DNA of 64,000 nucleotides from JAKAQB01 sp027320105 (GCA_027320105.1 DAHVMA010000079.1:1-64000); one strand, 5' to 3'. Positions 9,109-18,230 are shown, counted from the first letter of the stretch. The notes: generated by a model from the sequence alone, not told the origin. Numbers and translations: made by a program.

Positions 9109-9785
9109 AGGCGGTACCCGGCGCCGATGACCGTCTCGATCACACGAGGGCTCTCGGGGCTGTCCTGCAGCTTGCGACGCAGGTTCTTCACGTGGGAGTC
9201 CACCACGCGCTCGTACCCCTCCCACTCGTAGCCGCGTACGGAGTTGACCAGCTCGGCGCGCGAGCAGACCCGGCCCGACACCCGCGCCAGGGCGCAGAGG
9301 ATCCCCCACTCGGTCGGGGAGAGCGGGACCTGGCAGCCCCGCATGCGGACCTCGTGGCGCTGGTCGTCGATGACGAGCAGCCCGCGGCCGAAGGACGACG
9401 GATCGGGCCCGGCAGGTGCCAGCCCGCCCCGGCGCAACAAGGCGAGGACCCGCAACACCAGCTCCCTGGAGCTGAAGGGCTTGGTCAGGTAGTCGTCGGC
9501 TCCGAGCTCCAACCCCCTGATGCGGTCCTCCTCGCTCGCCCTTGCCGTGAGCACCAGCACCGGCACGTCGTAGCTGCGGCGGAGCTCCGCCAAGACGTCC
9601 TCCCCGTCGATGTCGGGCAGCCCGAGGTCCAACACGACCGCGTCCGGGCGGACTCGCGAGCCGACAGTGAGCGCCTCGGCACCCGATCCCGTGGTGAAGA
9701 CCGTCAGCCCCTCGCCCTCGAGAAAGGCACGAACCAGCCCACGCAGCTTTGCCTCGTCCTCGACGACCAGCACCACAGCGCCCAC
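9087..9785 (-). CDS. OmpR/PhoB-family response regulator
   Basis: 232 aa. Receiver domain residues 1-115 with the acidic pair Glu9/Asp10, phosphoacceptor Asp53 in VLDLGLPDIDG, Thr80 and Lys102 in YLTKPF. The C-terminal winged helix (about 130-230) has the usual HVKNLRRKL recognition segment and the terminal VIGAGYRL. It acts as a DNA-binding regulator phosphorylated by the kinase encoded immediately downstream. Start is GTG; the ribosome-binding site is weak, and internal GTG codons shortly downstream are alternatives. Target genes cannot be told from the sequence; the secreted-protein genes next door are candidates only by proximity. Confidence 0.94.
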   Translation of the reverse strand: MGAVVLVVEDEAKLRGLVRAFLEGEGLTVFTTGSGAEALTVGSRVRPDAVVLDLGLPDIDGEDVLAELRRSYDVPVLVLTARASEEDRIRGLELGADDYLTKPFSSRELVLRVLALLRRGGLAPAGPDPSSFGRGLLVIDDQRHEVRMRGCQVPLSPTEWGILCALARVSGRVCSRAELVNSVRGYEWEGYERVVDSHVKNLRRKLQDSPESPRVIETVIGAGYRLCLQRDP

Positions 9786-9849
9786 GCCGAGAAGCTACGC
9801 CTCCCCGCCTGCGCTGTGTCACCTGCGCAGCGGCGGAGCGGGTCCTCGC

Positions 9850-11997
9850 TCAGGGGCTCGCCGGTCGGATGACCGCACCTCCCAGCGCCGGCGGGAAGAG
9901 CTCGGGCAGGGTGCGGCGCAGTGCCCGCTCGCGCACGTACGGCAGGGCCACGGCCGGGTCGGCGCTGTCGATCTCGCGGCCCATGCGGTGCCCGTCGAAC
10001 ACGACGTCGGCCAGCACCCGTGGCGCCACGCAGTCGCCGATCCGGTACACCGCCTCCACCCCGTTGGCCCCGAGCCTCGCCGGGTCCGCCACCACTTGCC
10101 GGTAGACGGCGTCATCGGAGCGCCGCTGCGTGACCAGCACCACGGCGTCGGCGGGCACCTGGAAGTCCTCGTCGAACTCCGACACCCCGGCGCAGAACCC
10201 GGGACCGACCTCACCGAGGGTGATGTTGCGGGCCACCCGCACGTTGCAGTCGTGCAGGTGGCGGCGAAGCATCGGCCCCTCGAGGGTCTCGTCGGTGAAC
10301 GGCGCCACCACGTCGAAGGGCGTGATGATGCGCACGTCGTAACCCTCCCGGTACAGCAGCTCGGCGACGCCGGCCGCCACGTAGTACCCGTCGGTGTCGT
10401 AGACCTCGACGCGGTGCCCCGGTGGCCGCTTGCCCTCGAGCATGATCTGCTCGGGCGTCAGCACGTGCGGCAGCCTGGCGTCGGCACCGACGACGGGCTC
10501 GTGGGTAACGCCCGACATGCCGTCGCCCGCCCAGTGCGAGCCGGTGGCGACCACGACGATCTCGGCGCCGTAGTCGGCCACGCCGGCAGCGTCGAGGCGC
10601 ACGCCGGTGATTGTCTCGACGTTGCGGAGCTTGTCGAGCTGGATGCGTCGGTGGTTCACGAACCGGGACCACTCGCCGAGGCCCGGCAGTTGCGACGCCC
10701 AACGCAGGTGGCCGCCGACCTCCGGGCTGGCGTCGACGAGGTGGACCCGCCGCATGCCCCGCTTCCCCAATACCACAGCGCACTCCATCCCCGCCGGCCC
10801 GGCACCGAGGACGAGGACGTCCCTGTCGGCGTTCGCCGCCGGGCTGAACCGCTCGGGGTGCCATCCTCGCCGGTACTCCTCGCCGGCGGTGGCGTTCTGG
10901 GCGCAGCCGAGGTGCTGGCCGTTCTCCGCCCGCGAGATGCACAGGTTGATGCCCATGCACTCGCGGATTTCGTCGAGGCGGCCCTCGTCGATCTTCTTCG
11001 GGAGGAAAGGGTCGCTGATCGACGGCCTCGCCGCGCCTATCACATCCCACCCCCCGCCGCGCACGATGTCCGCCATGCGGTCAGGGTCGGTCATCCGCGA
11101 CACGCCCACGATGGGCTTGTCCGTGGCCTTGCGGACGTAGGAGGTGAGCTCGAGCTGGAAGCCTGCCTTCGCGAAGCGGGAGGTGGACGAGTCCCGCCTC
11201 CATTCGGTGACGCTGCCGATGTTGACGTCCCACAGGTCGACGAGCTCGTCCGCCATCCGCACGAACGCAACGGTCTCGTCGTGGTCGATCCCTCCCGCTC
11301 CCATGGCGTCAGCGGCGATCCGGGCTGCCACCGCGCAATCCCGGCCCACGGCCCGCTTCACCCGCTCGAGGGTCTCCAGCCAGAATCGGGCCCGGTTCTC
11401 CAGGGAGCCCCCGTACTCGTCGGTCCGCTTGTTGTAGTGCGGCGACAGGAACTGTCCGGGCAGGTAGCTGTGCCCGCCGTAGACGTACACGATGTCGAAG
11501 CCGACGTCGCGCGAGCGGACGGCGGCGGCCTCCCACGCTTCTTGCACCCGACGGATGTCGTCGCGGTCCATCTCCTTCGGGACATCGGGCGGTGTGTCGG
11601 GCACCGTCTCGCTCGCGATCTGGGACGGGCCGAGCGCCGGCAGGCGGCTGTGACGCCGGCCACCGTGCACGCCGGAGTGGTGTAGTTCGATCCCGGCGAG
11701 CGCGCCGTGCGCGTGGACCTCGTCGACCATGAGCGACAGGTTGTGGGCGTCCTCGTCGTCCCAGATCGTCGCCGAGGCGTAGGGCTGCTCGTCGGAGTCG
11801 GGGGTGACCGGGGCGTACTCGGTGCACACCGCCGCCCAGCCGCCCTCGGCCTTGACGGCGCGGTGGCGGGCCTGGGTGCCCGGTTTGTCGGTGCCGAAGC
11901 CCGTGCAGTGCGGCACCTGGTAGAACCGGTTGCGCAACACCTTGGGGCCGATCGCCACCGGCTCGAAGAGGATGTCATGGCGTGGGTCGCGTGGCAC
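9850..11997 (-). CDS. Trimethylamine/dimethylamine dehydrogenase-like flavoprotein (OYE barrel plus FAD/NAD-like domains)
   Basis: 715 aa, close to the length of trimethylamine and dimethylamine dehydrogenases. An N-terminal FMN-binding old-yellow-enzyme barrel (about 1-340) contains GGHSYLPGQFLSPHYNKR and NKRTDEYGGSLENR, typical of the class. An iron-sulfur segment follows, then a dinucleotide fold starting at VLVLGAGPAGMECAVVL (about 395). In characterised relatives the [4Fe-4S] ligands follow CxxCxxC...C. Here the segment reads CMGINLC and then GCAQNATAG, so Cys347, Cys353 and Cys365 are present but position 350 is Ile. Substrate unknown; demethylating amine oxidation or enoate reduction are both possible. 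Confidence 0.85.
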   Translation of the reverse strand: MPRDPRHDILFEPVAIGPKVLRNRFYQVPHCTGFGTDKPGTQARHRAVKAEGGWAAVCTEYAPVTPDSDEQPYASATIWDDEDAHNLSLMVDEVHAHGALAGIELHHSGVHGGRRHSRLPALGPSQIASETVPDTPPDVPKEMDRDDIRRVQEAWEAAAVRSRDVGFDIVYVYGGHSYLPGQFLSPHYNKRTDEYGGSLENRARFWLETLERVKRAVGRDCAVAARIAADAMGAGGIDHDETVAFVRMADELVDLWDVNIGSVTEWRRDSSTSRFAKAGFQLELTSYVRKATDKPIVGVSRMTDPDRMADIVRGGGWDVIGAARPSISDPFLPKKIDEGRLDEIRECMGINLCISRAENGQHLGCAQNATAGEEYRRGWHPERFSPAANADRDVLVLGAGPAGMECAVVLGKRGMRRVHLVDASPEVGGHLRWASQLPGLGEWSRFVNHRRIQLDKLRNVETITGVRLDAAGVADYGAEIVVVATGSHWAGDGMSGVTHEPVVGADARLPHVLTPEQIMLEGKRPPGHRVEVYDTDGYYVAAGVAELLYREGYDVRIITPFDVVAPFTDETLEGPMLRRHLHDCNVRVARNITLGEVGPGFCAGVSEFDEDFQVPADAVVLVTQRRSDDAVYRQVVADPARLGANGVEAVYRIGDCVAPRVLADVVFDGHRMGREIDSADPAVALPYVRERALRRTLPELFPPALGGAVIRPASP

Positions 11998-12041
11998 GGT
12001 GCCCTCCCTCCTGAACGGCGGTTCAGGCTAGCCTGGGCGGG

Positions 12042-12917
12042 GTGATCCTCGTCGGGACGTGCTCGTGGACGGACCGCACCCTGGTCAACGAGACCGACTG
12101 GTACCCGAAGAGGTCGATGTCGGCCGCCGAGCGGCTCGCCTATTACGCTGAGCACTTCCCCCTCGCCGAGGCGGACAGCACCTACTACTTCCCGCCGAGC
12201 CCGGCGCTGGCCCGGGGCTGGGCCGAGCGGACGCCGGCCGGCTTCACGATGGACGTGAAGGCGTACTCGCTGCTGACGGGCCATCCCACCAAGGCCGGCT
12301 CGCTGTGGCCCGACCTGCGCCCGGAGCCGGCGAAGGGAAACGTCTACGCCCACCACCTCGACCCGGGGGCTCTCGCCGAGGCGTGGGCCCGCTTCGCCGG
12401 CGCCCTCCAGCCCCTCGTCGACGCCGGCAAGCTGGGGGCGGTGCTGCTGCAGTACCCGGTGTGGTTCACCGCCAAGGCCACCAACCGGGCCGGGCTCGCC
12501 GCCGTTCGAGACCGGTGGCCCCACCTGCCTGTATGCGTCGAGCTCCGCTCGCCGACGTGGTGGTCCGAAGACCGCGACCGCGACAGGACCCTCGGGGTGC
12601 TCCGCGACGCCGAGCTCTCCCACGTCGTAGTCGACGCTCCCCCCGCGTCCGGCCTGCCATCGGTGGTCGGCGTCGCCAACCCCGCGTTGGCGGTCGTCAG
12701 GTTCCACGGGCGCAACGACGAGACCTGGAAGGGTCGGGCGCAGAGCGCCGCCGAGCGGTTCCGATACCTCTACGACCGCCACGAGCTCGGGGCATGGGTT
12801 CCCCGACTGCGGGACCTCGCCGGCGAGGCGCGCTCGGTGCACGCCCTCATGAACAACTGCTACCAGGACTACGGCGTCCGCAACGCCGCCGACCTCGCCG
12901 AGCTCCTCGCCGGCTGA
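12042..12917 (+). CDS. DUF72 (YecE-like) family protein
   Basis: 291 aa from a GTG start. It has the DUF72 hallmarks: ILVGTCSWTD at the N-terminus, FPLAEADSTYYFPPS, and the C-terminal RFHGRNDETWKGR, followed by VHALMNNCYQDYGVRNA near the end. These proteins form a TIM barrel; the biochemical role is not established. It is divergent from the dehydrogenase-like gene (44 bp between starts) and converges on glpD, so it is probably transcribed alone. Confidence 0.9.
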   Translation: MILVGTCSWTDRTLVNETDWYPKRSMSAAERLAYYAEHFPLAEADSTYYFPPSPALARGWAERTPAGFTMDVKAYSLLTGHPTKAGSLWPDLRPEPAKGNVYAHHLDPGALAEAWARFAGALQPLVDAGKLGAVLLQYPVWFTAKATNRAGLAAVRDRWPHLPVCVELRSPTWWSEDRDRDRTLGVLRDAELSHVVVDAPPASGLPSVVGVANPALAVVRFHGRNDETWKGRAQSAAERFRYLYDRHELGAWVPRLRDLAGEARSVHALMNNCYQDYGVRNAADLAELLAG

Positions 12918-12964
12918 CCACACGGGACGGCGACGCGCCCACCGTCCACCGGGACCGATGGCGG

Positions 12965-14716
12965 CTAGCCGGCGGCGCCGAGCGGCACGGTCGGGATGAC
13001 GTCGGGCACCTCCAGGCGGGTTGCGCCGGCGGCGCGGTCGTCGGCAGCCCGCTGGCTCCGGAGCTCGGCCTCCACCCGGCGGGCGTAGTGGCCGACCTCC
13101 TCTGCCCGCTGGCGGGCGTCCCAGCCGAGCAGCGGTGCCATCAGCTCCGCAACCCGGGGGGCAGCCGCCACACCCCTGTCGCTCGCCTCGAAGCTCAGCC
13201 TGGTGCGTCGGGCGAGGACGTCCTCGACGTGGCGGGCGCCTTCCGAGGCGACGGCGTAGACGACCTCGGCGCCGAGGTAGCCGCCGGTGCCGCCGCCGGG
13301 CAGCGGGGCGGCGAGATCGGGCGAGGCGGCAAGGGCGAGCAGCTCGGGCACGCGCGAGCCGTACCGGCCGAGGAGGTGCTCGACGCTGGCGGAGGGGAGC
13401 CCCGAGTCGGCGGCCAGGCGGCCCGCGGCGTTGCGCACCGCCGGCCAGCCGTCAGCACCAAGGAGCGGCACCCGGTCGGTGCAGCTCGGTGGTATCGGGC
13501 CGGGCCAGTCGGCGGCGGCGGCGTCGACGGCGTCCCTCGCCATCACCCGGTAGGTGGTGTACTTGCCGCCGGCGACCACGATCAGCCCCGGTGCCGGCAC
13601 GGCGACGGTGTGCTCGCGCGAGAGCCGGCTGGTTTCGGCGGACTCGCCGGCGAGCAGCGGGCGCAACCCGGCGAAGACCCCCTCGATGTCGTCCCGGGTG
13701 AGCGGCGTCACGAGCACGGCGTTGAGTTGCCCGAGGATGTAGTCGATGTCAGCGGCGCTGGCAGCTGGGTGCGCCTTGTCCAGGTCCCAGTCGGTGTCGG
13801 TGGTACCAATCAGCCAGTGCGTGGCCCAGGGGATGACGAACAGGACCGAGGTCGCCGTTCGCAAGATGAGCCCGACGTCGCTCTGGATCCGGTCACGGGG
13901 CACGACGAGGTGCACGCCCTTCGACGCACGGACCGCCACCGCCGGGGCGCCGGTGGCAAGGCGTTGGACCTCGTCGGTCCACACGCCGGTGGCGTTGATG
14001 ACGCGCCGGGCTCGGACCTCGACCTCGCGGCCGGACTCGAGGTCACGGATCACGGCGCCGATGACGCGCTGGCCGTGGTGGCACAGGGCGACGGCCTGGA
14101 CCCGGTTGGCGGCAGCGGCGCCGTAGGCGGCAGCCGTGCGGACGAGGGTCATCGTGTGCCTGGCGTCGTCGACCTGGGCGTCCCAGTAGACCATGCCACC
14201 GCGGTGGGTGTCGGGGCGGAGGGCGGGGCACGCCGCGGCGACGCCGACGCGGTCGAGGTGGCGGTGGCGTGGCAAGCCGCGGCCCCATCCGCTGCCGAGG
14301 CCCATCGTGTCGTAGAGGACGAGACCGGCAGCCACATAGGGACGCTCCCAGCCGGGGCGGGTCAGCGGGTACAGGAACCTCACCGGGCGTACCAGATGGG
14401 GGCAGAGCCGCTCGAGCATGAGACCCCGCTCGCTGAGCGCCTCACGCACCAGGTGGAGCTCGAGGTGCTCGAGGTAGCGCAACCCGCCATGGATCAGCTT
14501 GCTCGACCGGCTGGACGTCCCCGACGCCCAGTCGCGGGCCTCGACAACACCGACGGTGAGCCCGCGCGTCGCTGCGTCGACGGCGCAGCCGGCGCCTACG
14601 ACGCCTCCGCCGACGACCAGGACGTCGAGGTGCTCGTCGGCCATGCGGCCGATGGCGGCGTCCCTGGCAGCCGGGGAAAGAGCGGACGGATCCTTCGAGG
14701 GGCGGGGCGGGGTCAT
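12965..14716 (-). CDS. glpD: Glycerol-3-phosphate dehydrogenase (FAD-dependent, aerobic type)
   Basis: 583 aa, usual for GlpD. It oxidises glycerol 3-phosphate to dihydroxyacetone phosphate and passes electrons to quinone at the membrane. FAD-binding motif VLVVGGGVVGAGCA near residue 33, RSSKLIHGGLRYLE near residue 70 (GlpD signature), and AGGKYTTYRVMARDAVD near residue 390. The ATG at 14716 lies 11 bp after the glpK stop, so the two genes form an operon; an upstream in-frame extension only crosses glpK. Confidence 0.95.
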   Translation of the reverse strand: MTPPRPSKDPSALSPAARDAAIGRMADEHLDVLVVGGGVVGAGCAVDAATRGLTVGVVEARDWASGTSSRSSKLIHGGLRYLEHLELHLVREALSERGLMLERLCPHLVRPVRFLYPLTRPGWERPYVAAGLVLYDTMGLGSGWGRGLPRHRHLDRVGVAAACPALRPDTHRGGMVYWDAQVDDARHTMTLVRTAAAYGAAAANRVQAVALCHHGQRVIGAVIRDLESGREVEVRARRVINATGVWTDEVQRLATGAPAVAVRASKGVHLVVPRDRIQSDVGLILRTATSVLFVIPWATHWLIGTTDTDWDLDKAHPAASAADIDYILGQLNAVLVTPLTRDDIEGVFAGLRPLLAGESAETSRLSREHTVAVPAPGLIVVAGGKYTTYRVMARDAVDAAAADWPGPIPPSCTDRVPLLGADGWPAVRNAAGRLAADSGLPSASVEHLLGRYGSRVPELLALAASPDLAAPLPGGGTGGYLGAEVVYAVASEGARHVEDVLARRTRLSFEASDRGVAAAPRVAELMAPLLGWDARQRAEEVGHYARRVEAELRSQRAADDRAAGATRLEVPDVIPTVPLGAAG

Positions 14717-14727
14717 GTGCGGTGCTC

Positions 14728-16245
14728 TCACCCGACGCCACCGGGCACGGCCCATCCGAGTGAGCGTTGGACCGCCTGCTTCCATCGGCGGTAGCGATCC
14801 TCCCGCTCGTACTGGTCGAGCGACGGCTCGTAGCGCGCCGCCGTCCGCCGGACGTGCTCGAGCTCGTCGCGATCCTGCCACACGCCCGTGACCAGCCCGG
14901 CGGCGAATGCCGCTCCGAGCGAGGTGCTCTCGAGCTGCTCGGGGACGTCCACGGGGATACCGAGCACGTCGGCCTGGAACTGCATGAGGAAGCGGTTGGC
15001 GGCGGCCCCCCCGTCGGCGCGCAGCTCGGCCACTCGGATCCCGGACTGGCGCTGCATCGACTCGACGACGTCCCGGGTGAGGTAGGCGATCCCCTCGAGC
15101 ACGGCCCGGGCGACGTGGGCCCGCCCCGTGCCGCGGGTGATCCCGAGGAGGGTCCCACGGGCGTACGGATCCCATTGCGGTGCTCCGAGACCGGTGAGGG
15201 CTGGCACGAACCACACGTCCCCGGTGTCGGGGATGCTACGGGCGAGCTGCTCGGTCTCGGCAGCCGTGCGGATGATGCCGAGCTCGTCGCGCAGCCACTG
15301 CACGGCGCTGCCCGTCGCGAAGACCGCCCCTTCCATGGCGTACTGGGTGGGCTCGCCGTCGAGGCTGGCGGCGACGGTCGTGAGCATCGCCGTCTGCTCG
15401 CTATGGCGCCGGTTGCCGGTGTGAGACAGCACGAACGACCCTGTGCCGTAGGTGCTCTTGGTCTGGCCGGGGTGGAAGCACGCCTGGGCGAACAGGGCTG
15501 CCTGCTGGTCGCCCAGCAGGGCGGCGACGGGCACGCCCCGCAGATCCTCCCAGGTGGTCTCGCCGAAGGCGTGCAGGCTCGGGCGCACCGACGGCAGCAC
15601 CTCCCGCGGGACATCGAGCTCGGCGAGCAGCTCGTCGTCCCACTCGAGGCGCTCGATGTCGAACAGCATGCTGCGGCTGGCGTTCGTCACGTCGGTGGCG
15701 TGCACGCTGCCCCCGGTGAGCCGCCAGAGCAGCCAGGCGTCGACCGTGCCGAAGCAGATCTCCCCCCGCTCCGCCCGCCGGCGCAGCCCGTCGGTGTGGT
15801 CGAGCAGCCAGGCGATCTTCGTGCCGGAGAAGTAGGGGTCGATCACCAACCCGGTACGGTCGCGCACGAACCTCTCGAGGCCGCGGGACCGCAGGTCGTC
15901 GCAGCGGCGGGCGGTGCGGCGGTCCTGCCAGACGACGGCGTTGGCGACCGGTTCGCCCGTCCGGCGGTCCCACAGCACCACCGTCTCACGCTGGTTGGTG
16001 ACGCCGACGGCGGCGAGCTCGTCGGGCCGTACGCCGGCGTGCGCCAGGGCCGCACCAGCCATCCTCACCGTCACCCGCCAAAGATCCTCGGGGTCGTGCT
16101 CCACCCAGCCGGGCTGGGGGTAGTGCTGCGGGAGCTCCCCATACGCCCGCCCCACGATCCGAGCGTCGCCGTCCAGGACGATCGCCGTGGTGCCCGTCGT
16201 GCCCTGGTCGACGGCTAGGACGTGGTTGGCGCGGGTGCCGGCCAT
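14728..16245 (-). CDS. glpK: Glycerol kinase
   Basis: 505 aa. It phosphorylates glycerol to glycerol 3-phosphate, feeding GlpD. FGGY-kinase features: DQGTTGTTAIV at residues 13-23, NQRETVVLWD, VWQDRRT, GDQQAALFAQACF, and the ATP-site region DGGAAANRFLMQFQAD. The start is ATG but no clear Shine-Dalgarno precedes it; the upstream region also carries the start of a His-rich reading frame that runs into this gene out of frame. First gene of the glpK-glpD pair. No GlpF-type channel gene is present in the window. Confidence 0.96.
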   Translation of the reverse strand: MAGTRANHVLAVDQGTTGTTAIVLDGDARIVGRAYGELPQHYPQPGWVEHDPEDLWRVTVRMAGAALAHAGVRPDELAAVGVTNQRETVVLWDRRTGEPVANAVVWQDRRTARRCDDLRSRGLERFVRDRTGLVIDPYFSGTKIAWLLDHTDGLRRRAERGEICFGTVDAWLLWRLTGGSVHATDVTNASRSMLFDIERLEWDDELLAELDVPREVLPSVRPSLHAFGETTWEDLRGVPVAALLGDQQAALFAQACFHPGQTKSTYGTGSFVLSHTGNRRHSEQTAMLTTVAASLDGEPTQYAMEGAVFATGSAVQWLRDELGIIRTAAETEQLARSIPDTGDVWFVPALTGLGAPQWDPYARGTLLGITRGTGRAHVARAVLEGIAYLTRDVVESMQRQSGIRVAELRADGGAAANRFLMQFQADVLGIPVDVPEQLESTSLGAAFAAGLVTGVWQDRDELEHVRRTAARYEPSLDQYEREDRYRRWKQAVQRSLGWAVPGGVG

Positions 16246-16258
16246 GGGCGCGGCAGGT

Positions 16259-16381
16259 TACCCAACAACATGGCTGGCCCCGGCGGCCACCGTCGAGGTA
16301 GTCAGTGTGGTCGTTGTGCTGCACGGCCTGGTGGCCGCAACCCGGTCCGTGACGGTGGTCGTGGCCTATCTCGTGGTCCAT
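16259..16381 (-). pseudogene. His-rich, possibly metal-binding short reading frame (remnant or overlapping small gene)
   Basis: The first ~41 codons from the ATG at 16381 are rich in His and contain GCGHQAVQHNDHTDYLDGG. This resembles small His-rich proteins with the pattern CGHxxVxHxDHxDYxxxG that are common next to metal-transport genes (recalled from family knowledge, not searched). Beyond about residue 45 the frame runs into glpK out of frame for another ~90 codons, where composition looks non-native. So this is either a decayed gene whose natural end was lost, or a small gene overlapping glpK. No convincing ribosome-binding site. It starts 48 bp after the rplL stop. Confidence 0.4.
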
Positions 16382-16429
16382 GAGGACCGTGTACCCCGGG
16401 GGCGGGGCGGCACCCAGCCGGCTGCTGGG

Positions 16430-16822
16430 CTACTTGAGATCGACGGTGGCACCGGCGCCCTCGAGCTGGGCCTTGGCCTTCTCGGCCTCGTCCTTGCCCA
16501 CGTTCTCGAGGACAGGCTTGGGTGCAGCGTCGACGAGATCCTTGGCCTCCTTGAGCCCGAGGCTCGTGAGGGCCCGGACCTCCTTGATGACCTGGATCTT
16601 CTTGTCGCCGACGGCAGTGAGGACGACGGTGAACTCGTCCTTCTCCTCCTCCGCTGGGGTCTCGGCGGCTCCGCCGGCGCCGGGCACGGCTACGAAGCCG
16701 CCGAGCGGCATCGGCGCGGCCGCTGTGACGCCGAAGCGCTCCTCGAAGTCCTTCAGCAGCTCGGACAGCTCGAGGACCGTGAGGTTGGCGATGCTGTCGA
16801 GGATCTCTTCCTTGGTGGCCAT
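16430..16822 (-). CDS. rplL: 50S ribosomal protein L7/L12
   Basis: 130 aa. The N-terminal dimerisation segment (MATKEEILDSIANLTVLELSELLKDFEE in outline, residues 1-28) is followed by an Ala/Gly/Pro hinge (about 33-57) and the factor-binding C-terminal domain with KKIQVIKEVRALTSLGLKEAK. It forms the ribosomal stalk that recruits elongation factors, anchored on L10 encoded just upstream (38-bp spacing). A GC-rich stem (CCCAGC pairing with GCTGGG, 16413-16429) follows the stop and could be a weak terminator. Confidence 0.97.
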   Translation of the reverse strand: MATKEEILDSIANLTVLELSELLKDFEERFGVTAAAPMPLGGFVAVPGAGGAAETPAEEEKDEFTVVLTAVGDKKIQVIKEVRALTSLGLKEAKDLVDAAPKPVLENVGKDEAEKAKAQLEGAGATVDLK

Positions 16823-16860
16823 GGTTGGGCTGCTCCTTGGATAGGGGTCGGTGGACGGTC

Positions 16861-17520
16861 TCAGCCGGCGGCGGTCTCGCCTGCGGGCTCTTCGGCGGGC
16901 TCTTCGGCGGCGACCTGCCCGGCGGTCGCAGGCTCCTCCAGGGCGGCGGACGTCACCGGAGCGGCAGGGGCCTCGCCGGCCGGCGCAGGCTCAGCCTCCT
17001 CGCTCAGCTTGTCGCGGAGGGCGGCCAGGCCGTAGGCGAGGTTGCGCGGCAACGCCTGGAGGAGGCTGGCGAACTGCTGCAGCGGCGCGGCGAGGCCGCC
17101 GGCGAAGCGGGCGAGCAGCACCTCCCGGGACGGGAGCTCGGCGAGAGCAGTGGTACCGGCCGCGTCGAGGATCTTGTCCCCGAGGACGCCGCCCTTGATC
17201 ACGAGCAGCTGGTTGCTCCGGCTGTAGTCGCGAAGCGCCTTCGCCACCGCGGCCGGGTCTCCCTTGACGAAGGTGATAGCCGTTGGCCCTCGGAGCATCC
17301 AGTCGAGCTCGTGCAAGCCGAGCGAGCGTGTCGCGAGACGGACGAGGGTGTTCTTGTAGACCTTGTAGTCGCCGCCGTTCTTGCGCAACTCCCGCCTCAA
17401 GGTGGCGAGGTCCTTCACCTTGAGACCCCGGTATTCGGTGAGGATGACGGCGTCGGACTCGTCTAGGCGCGTCCTGACCTCGTCGACGACAGCCACCTTC
17501 TCGGGTCTCGGGTTGTCCAT
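16861..17520 (-). CDS. rplJ: 50S ribosomal protein L10
   Basis: 219 aa from an ATG preceded by AAGGAGG. The rRNA-binding N-terminal part contains ILTEYRGLKVKDLATLRRELR and YKVYKNTLVRLA, standard for L10. The C-terminus carries the long helix that binds L7/L12, then an Ala/Glu/Pro-rich tail of about 40 residues that is longer than in model L10 proteins. Co-transcribed with rplL. Upstream in-frame codons exist but lie in the leader region. Confidence 0.96.
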   Translation of the reverse strand: MDNPRPEKVAVVDEVRTRLDESDAVILTEYRGLKVKDLATLRRELRKNGGDYKVYKNTLVRLATRSLGLHELDWMLRGPTAITFVKGDPAAVAKALRDYSRSNQLLVIKGGVLGDKILDAAGTTALAELPSREVLLARFAGGLAAPLQQFASLLQALPRNLAYGLAALRDKLSEEAEPAPAGEAPAAPVTSAALEEPATAGQVAAEEPAEEPAGETAAG

Positions 17521-17539
17521 GGGGCCGCCTCCTTGGCGG

Positions 17540-17700
17540 GTCGGCATCCGCACCACGACACGCGAGCGGGGACCCGGAGGAGGGTGCCTCTCGCCTCGTC
17601 TGGCCGGGCCCGGAGGCCCGCTTCAGCGCCCCGCGGGGCGCACCGGATGTCTACGGCTTCTGGCTCGACCGCCGAGGGGCCGGCGGACGGTTCGTCATGG
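17540..17700 (-). ncRNA. Putative L10 leader (autoregulatory 5' UTR of rplJ-rplL)
   Basis: The 230-bp gap between lsr2 and rplJ is structured on the minus strand. Reading toward rplJ it has a GTAGACATCCGGTGCG segment like the conserved GAAGAC...GGTG part of known L10 leaders. A perfect 16-bp palindrome GCGCCCCGCGGGGCGC (17626-17641) and a second stem CGGGCCTCCGGGCCCG follow. In other bacteria the L10-(L12)4 complex binds such a leader and represses its own operon. Boundaries are approximate; the call rests on position and motif memory. Confidence 0.5.
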
Positions 17701-17751
17701 TAGCCCAACCAGTGGGGTGAGAGCCATCCGCCCAGCCCGGGCGGCGAGAGG

Positions 17752-18114
17752 TCAGGCGTTGGCTTCGTCGTAGGCTCGGCGCACCTCGGCAGGAATCCGT
17801 CCCCGCGCGCTGACGGAAAAGCCGTGGTTGCGTGCCCACTCCCGGATGTCCGAGGTGCCGCCGGTGCTCACCGGGCCGCGGCGCGAGCGCGCGGCCGGAG
17901 CGGTGGCAACGGACCGGCGCCGGCGGGTGGCACCGTTGGCACCACGCGCCACGCTCATCCAATGCGAGAACAGCTCGGTGACCTCCTCCATGTGCTGCTC
18001 GCACAGCTCGAATGCATAGTTGGAGCCGTCGTAGCCGAACGTCACCGTTTGGACGGCCGGCACCTCGTCCTCGTCGAGGTCACACGTCAGCACGACCTGG
18101 ACCTTCTGCGCCAT
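17752..18114 (-). CDS. Lsr2-family nucleoid-associated protein
   Basis: 120 aa. The N-terminal oligomerisation domain begins MAQKVQVVLTCDLD, with VTFGYDGSNYAFELCEQH in the typical place. The C-terminal DNA-binding domain is IREWARNHGFSVSARGRIPAEV, whose RGRI is the AT-hook-like minor-groove motif. An Arg-rich linker separates them. Lsr2 is the actinobacterial H-NS analogue that silences AT-rich DNA. Its position between rplA and rplJ is unusual, because those genes are normally adjacent in this block. The start follows AGAAAGG, about 7 nt upstream. Confidence 0.93.
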   Translation of the reverse strand: MAQKVQVVLTCDLDEDEVPAVQTVTFGYDGSNYAFELCEQHMEEVTELFSHWMSVARGANGATRRRRSVATAPAARSRRGPVSTGGTSDIREWARNHGFSVSARGRIPAEVRRAYDEANA

Positions 18115-18230
18115 GATTTCGACCTTTCTGTCCGTCGAGGGTTTGTTTGCTCACGGGCCGGGGGTTGGGGACCGCTTGGGAAGCCGAACGGGCGGCGGGC
18201 GGCCGACGGCCTTCAGCGCGTGCGACTGTA

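Noticed and set aside
9822..9849. Long 693-codon kinase frame starting at 9822
   Set aside because: Its first ~230 codons are out-of-frame reading of the response regulator; the kinase starts near 9108.
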